From positions 1 to 8,607 of the forward strand of contig JAESSU010000230.1 in NCBI GenBank assembly GCA_016763955.1: 8,607 bases of DNA. Reading direction: 5' to 3'. The notes under the pieces are model-generated. The model saw nothing but the letters and a program-made list of their open reading frames with translations, searched no databases and was not told where the DNA came from. Each line of letters begins with the position of its first letter. Position 1 is the first letter of the stretch. This stretch comes from Phycisphaeraceae bacterium. GTDB taxonomy: Bacteria > Planctomycetota > Phycisphaerae > Phycisphaerales > Phycisphaeraceae. Below are positions 7,422 through 8,607 of this stretch, in pieces. A program made the translations under genes and the position numbers.

Positions 7422-8099
7422 ATGAAAAATTTACTCTCGAAAAACAAGTTCACCGGAAATGGATTCACGCTTATTGAATTGCTCGTGGTGATTTCCATTA
7501 TTTCACTATTAATAGCAATACTATTGCCCGCTTTAGGGAAGGCCCGTAAAGCGGCCAACACAATATCTTGTTCGACAGGCATGAAACAGCTCGGGCTTTC
7601 ATTTATCATGTATGCTCAGGACAGCCATATGTATATTCCAGTGCAGAGTGCTGGCGGACGAACATGGCCGAGATTTCTAGGTAGAGAAGGTGATTATATT
7701 CCTGGCACAGTAGTCGGCAGCTACTCACTTGGAACCCTTAATAAGGTACTTGTTTGTCCGGAGGATCCCACACCAGTTAGATTCGATGATGATACAACTG
7801 GCGGAATCTACGGTAGAACCAGCTATGGAATGAATAGCAATGTTCAAAACAGGAAAATCGATGAGTCAATTCATGCCTCAGACACCGCCATCTTGATGGA
7901 AGCTGTGGGTTCAAAAATTAAACCTACTTATGGAATCGTCTGGTGGAATCCGTTGTATAAATACGACATTGTAAAAAGGCTTGGTGGCGATGGTCACAGC
8001 AAGGGGATGAATCTTCTTTTTCTAGATGGTCATGTAAGTTATAAACTAGATGTAGACTTGCCTAATAACGGAGCACTCTCGCCTTGGACAAGAAATTAA
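7422..8099 (+). CDS. Prepilin-like type II secretion protein, H-X9-DG family (intact)
   Basis: This 225-residue protein has a good ribosome-binding site (AAGGA, 7411-7415) and is the only undamaged member of the three in this window. The leader ends at the peptidase site G14/F15 with E19 at mature position 5, followed by the membrane helix and '[17 protein letters not shown]'. The middle has typical features: '[16 protein letters not shown]', a CPED segment after 'LGTLNKVLV', and '[11 protein letters not shown]'. The C-terminus carries H192, nine residues, then DG (202-203) in '[10 protein letters not shown]', the H-X9-DG module. Family knowledge places such proteins in the inner membrane or in pseudopilus-like structures, but the function of the H-X9-DG paralogues is not established. 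The first 37 mature residues are almost identical to those of the broken copy at 434, although many codons differ synonymously, so the similarity is kept by selection or is old. It lies 39 bp after the large hydrolase-like gene and is probably co-transcribed with it. Confidence 0.92.
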   Translation: MKNLLSKNKFTGNGFTLIELLVVISIISLLIAILLPALGKARKAANTISCSTGMKQLGLSFIMYAQDSHMYIPVQSAGGRTWPRFLGREGDYIPGTVVGSYSLGTLNKVLVCPEDPTPVRFDDDTTGGIYGRTSYGMNSNVQNRKIDESIHASDTAILMEAVGSKIKPTYGIVWWNPLYKYDIVKRLGGDGHSKGMNLLFLDGHVSYKLDVDLPNNGALSPWTRN

Positions 8100-8168
8100 A
8101 TTGGTAAATGCCTGTTCGTACCTGGTTCAATAGTAGTCTGATGTTATTTATAAATAGGAATTAGTAAA

Positions 8169-8607
8169 GTGATATTTTCAAAAAAAACGTGCCAGAAACA
8201 AGATCTGATTTTTGGAGTCATTGTAACTTTGTTATTAATGTTATTTTTTCAACCGACATTGTACGCAAAGGTTCGTTTGACTATTAAACCCAATAGTTAT
8301 TTGGGAGTTTATGAACCCAACAAAAAGGTCCAGCTCCATGTCAATGGTAAAAAAATCAAAGTTATGGGTGACGTGCTATTAGAATATACAATTACAGATT
8401 TTTACGGCACAGTTATCGACTCTAAAAAAATGACTTTAAAAATAACTAATGGGAAAGTTAATTATGAAATTAAAGTGCCTACGTTAGACAAACTGGGCTA
8501 TTATCAAATTGATTGTTCTTTAAATGATTTAAATGGAAAAGTCATTAAGGCTGTAAAGTCTTCATTTGCAGTCATACCCCAAATTGATGTTTCAAAATAT
8601 GGCAAAA
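8169..8607 (+). CDS. Exported protein with N-terminal beta-sandwich, partial (runs off the window)
   Basis: A frame open to the window end starts at GTG 8169, preceded by AGGA (8156-8159, 9-nt spacing); 146 complete codons are visible. The N-terminus is a signal peptide: basic start, hydrophobic core 'LIFGVIVTLLLMLFF' and a likely cut after A33 in 'TLYAKV'. The exported part is beta-rich: 'YEPNKKVQLHV', 'LLEYTITDFYGTVID', 'LDKLGYYQIDCSLNDLNGKV' and 'SSFAVIP'. This pattern (a strand pair describing a pulled or balanced form, then 'GyYxi...L.d..Gkvi....sFaVip') is commonly seen as the immunoglobulin-like domain ahead of a TIM-barrel glycoside hydrolase in planctomycetes and verrucomicrobia. The catalytic part, if any, lies beyond the window, so the enzyme class is inference. 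The gene is noticeably more A+T-rich and lysine-rich than the large gene at 4149. It follows the intact prepilin-like gene by 69 bp. Confidence 0.8.
   Translation, partial: MIFSKKTCQKQDLIFGVIVTLLLMLFFQPTLYAKVRLTIKPNSYLGVYEPNKKVQLHVNGKKIKVMGDVLLEYTITDFYGTVIDSKKMTLKITNGKVNYEIKVPTLDKLGYYQIDCSLNDLNGKVIKAVKSSFAVIPQIDVSKYGK

Noticed and set aside
1..8607. CRISPR array, tRNA/rRNA, insertion sequence or phage genes
   Set aside because: No regularly spaced repeats, no recognisable RNA gene, no transposase or integrase, and no terminal inverted repeats were seen; the broken prepilin-like genes show no inserted element.

Overview
All supported genes in this window lie on the + strand and look like part of a polysaccharide-degradation locus. 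It comes from a bacterium of the PVC group, most likely a planctomycete of the Phycisphaerae type. The main clue is three copies of the near-invariant prepilin N-terminus ([14 protein letters not shown] followed by LLPxLxxARK), at least two of them ending in the H-X9-DG C-terminal module that is abundant in Planctomycetota, Lentisphaerota and Verrucomicrobiota. Moderate-to-low G+C and long secreted carbohydrate-active proteins fit too. Lentisphaerota or Verrucomicrobiota cannot be excluded from sequence alone.

Layout: (1) 1-396, the C-terminal end of a LacI-family sugar-responsive repressor. (2) 434-809, a prepilin-like gene that has lost its middle; its H-X9-DG tail is now in another frame. 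(3) 894-1598, a second prepilin-like gene whose last ~50 codons are out of frame because of a -1 shift at about 1415-1440. (4) 1599-1906, the only long non-coding stretch, with a candidate terminator (1613-1637), interleaved inverted repeats (1656-1679), and two perfect 8-bp palindromes one helical turn apart (1720-1737), a plausible operator. (5) 1907-4090, a secreted right-handed beta-helix protein resembling GH110 alpha-galactosidases. (6) 4149-7382, a secreted 1077-residue multidomain protein (beta-sandwich, probable TIM barrel, LamG-like C-terminus), probably a glycoside hydrolase of an uncharacterised family. (7) 7422-8099, an intact prepilin-like H-X9-DG protein. (8) 8169 to the end, the start of another exported protein with an N-terminal beta-sandwich, running off the window.

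Inference on how it works: a LacI-type regulator would sense a sugar released from a galactose-containing glycan and control secreted enzymes that attack it. Gaps of 58, 39 and 69 bp make genes 5-8 a likely single transcript starting in 1638-1906. Prepilin-like proteins interleaved with secreted enzymes suggest a link between type II secretion/pseudopilin-like structures and enzyme export or display. The two upstream prepilin-like genes seem to be decaying, or are expressed in a way the plain reading does not show. I see no CRISPR array, RNA gene, transposase or phage gene.
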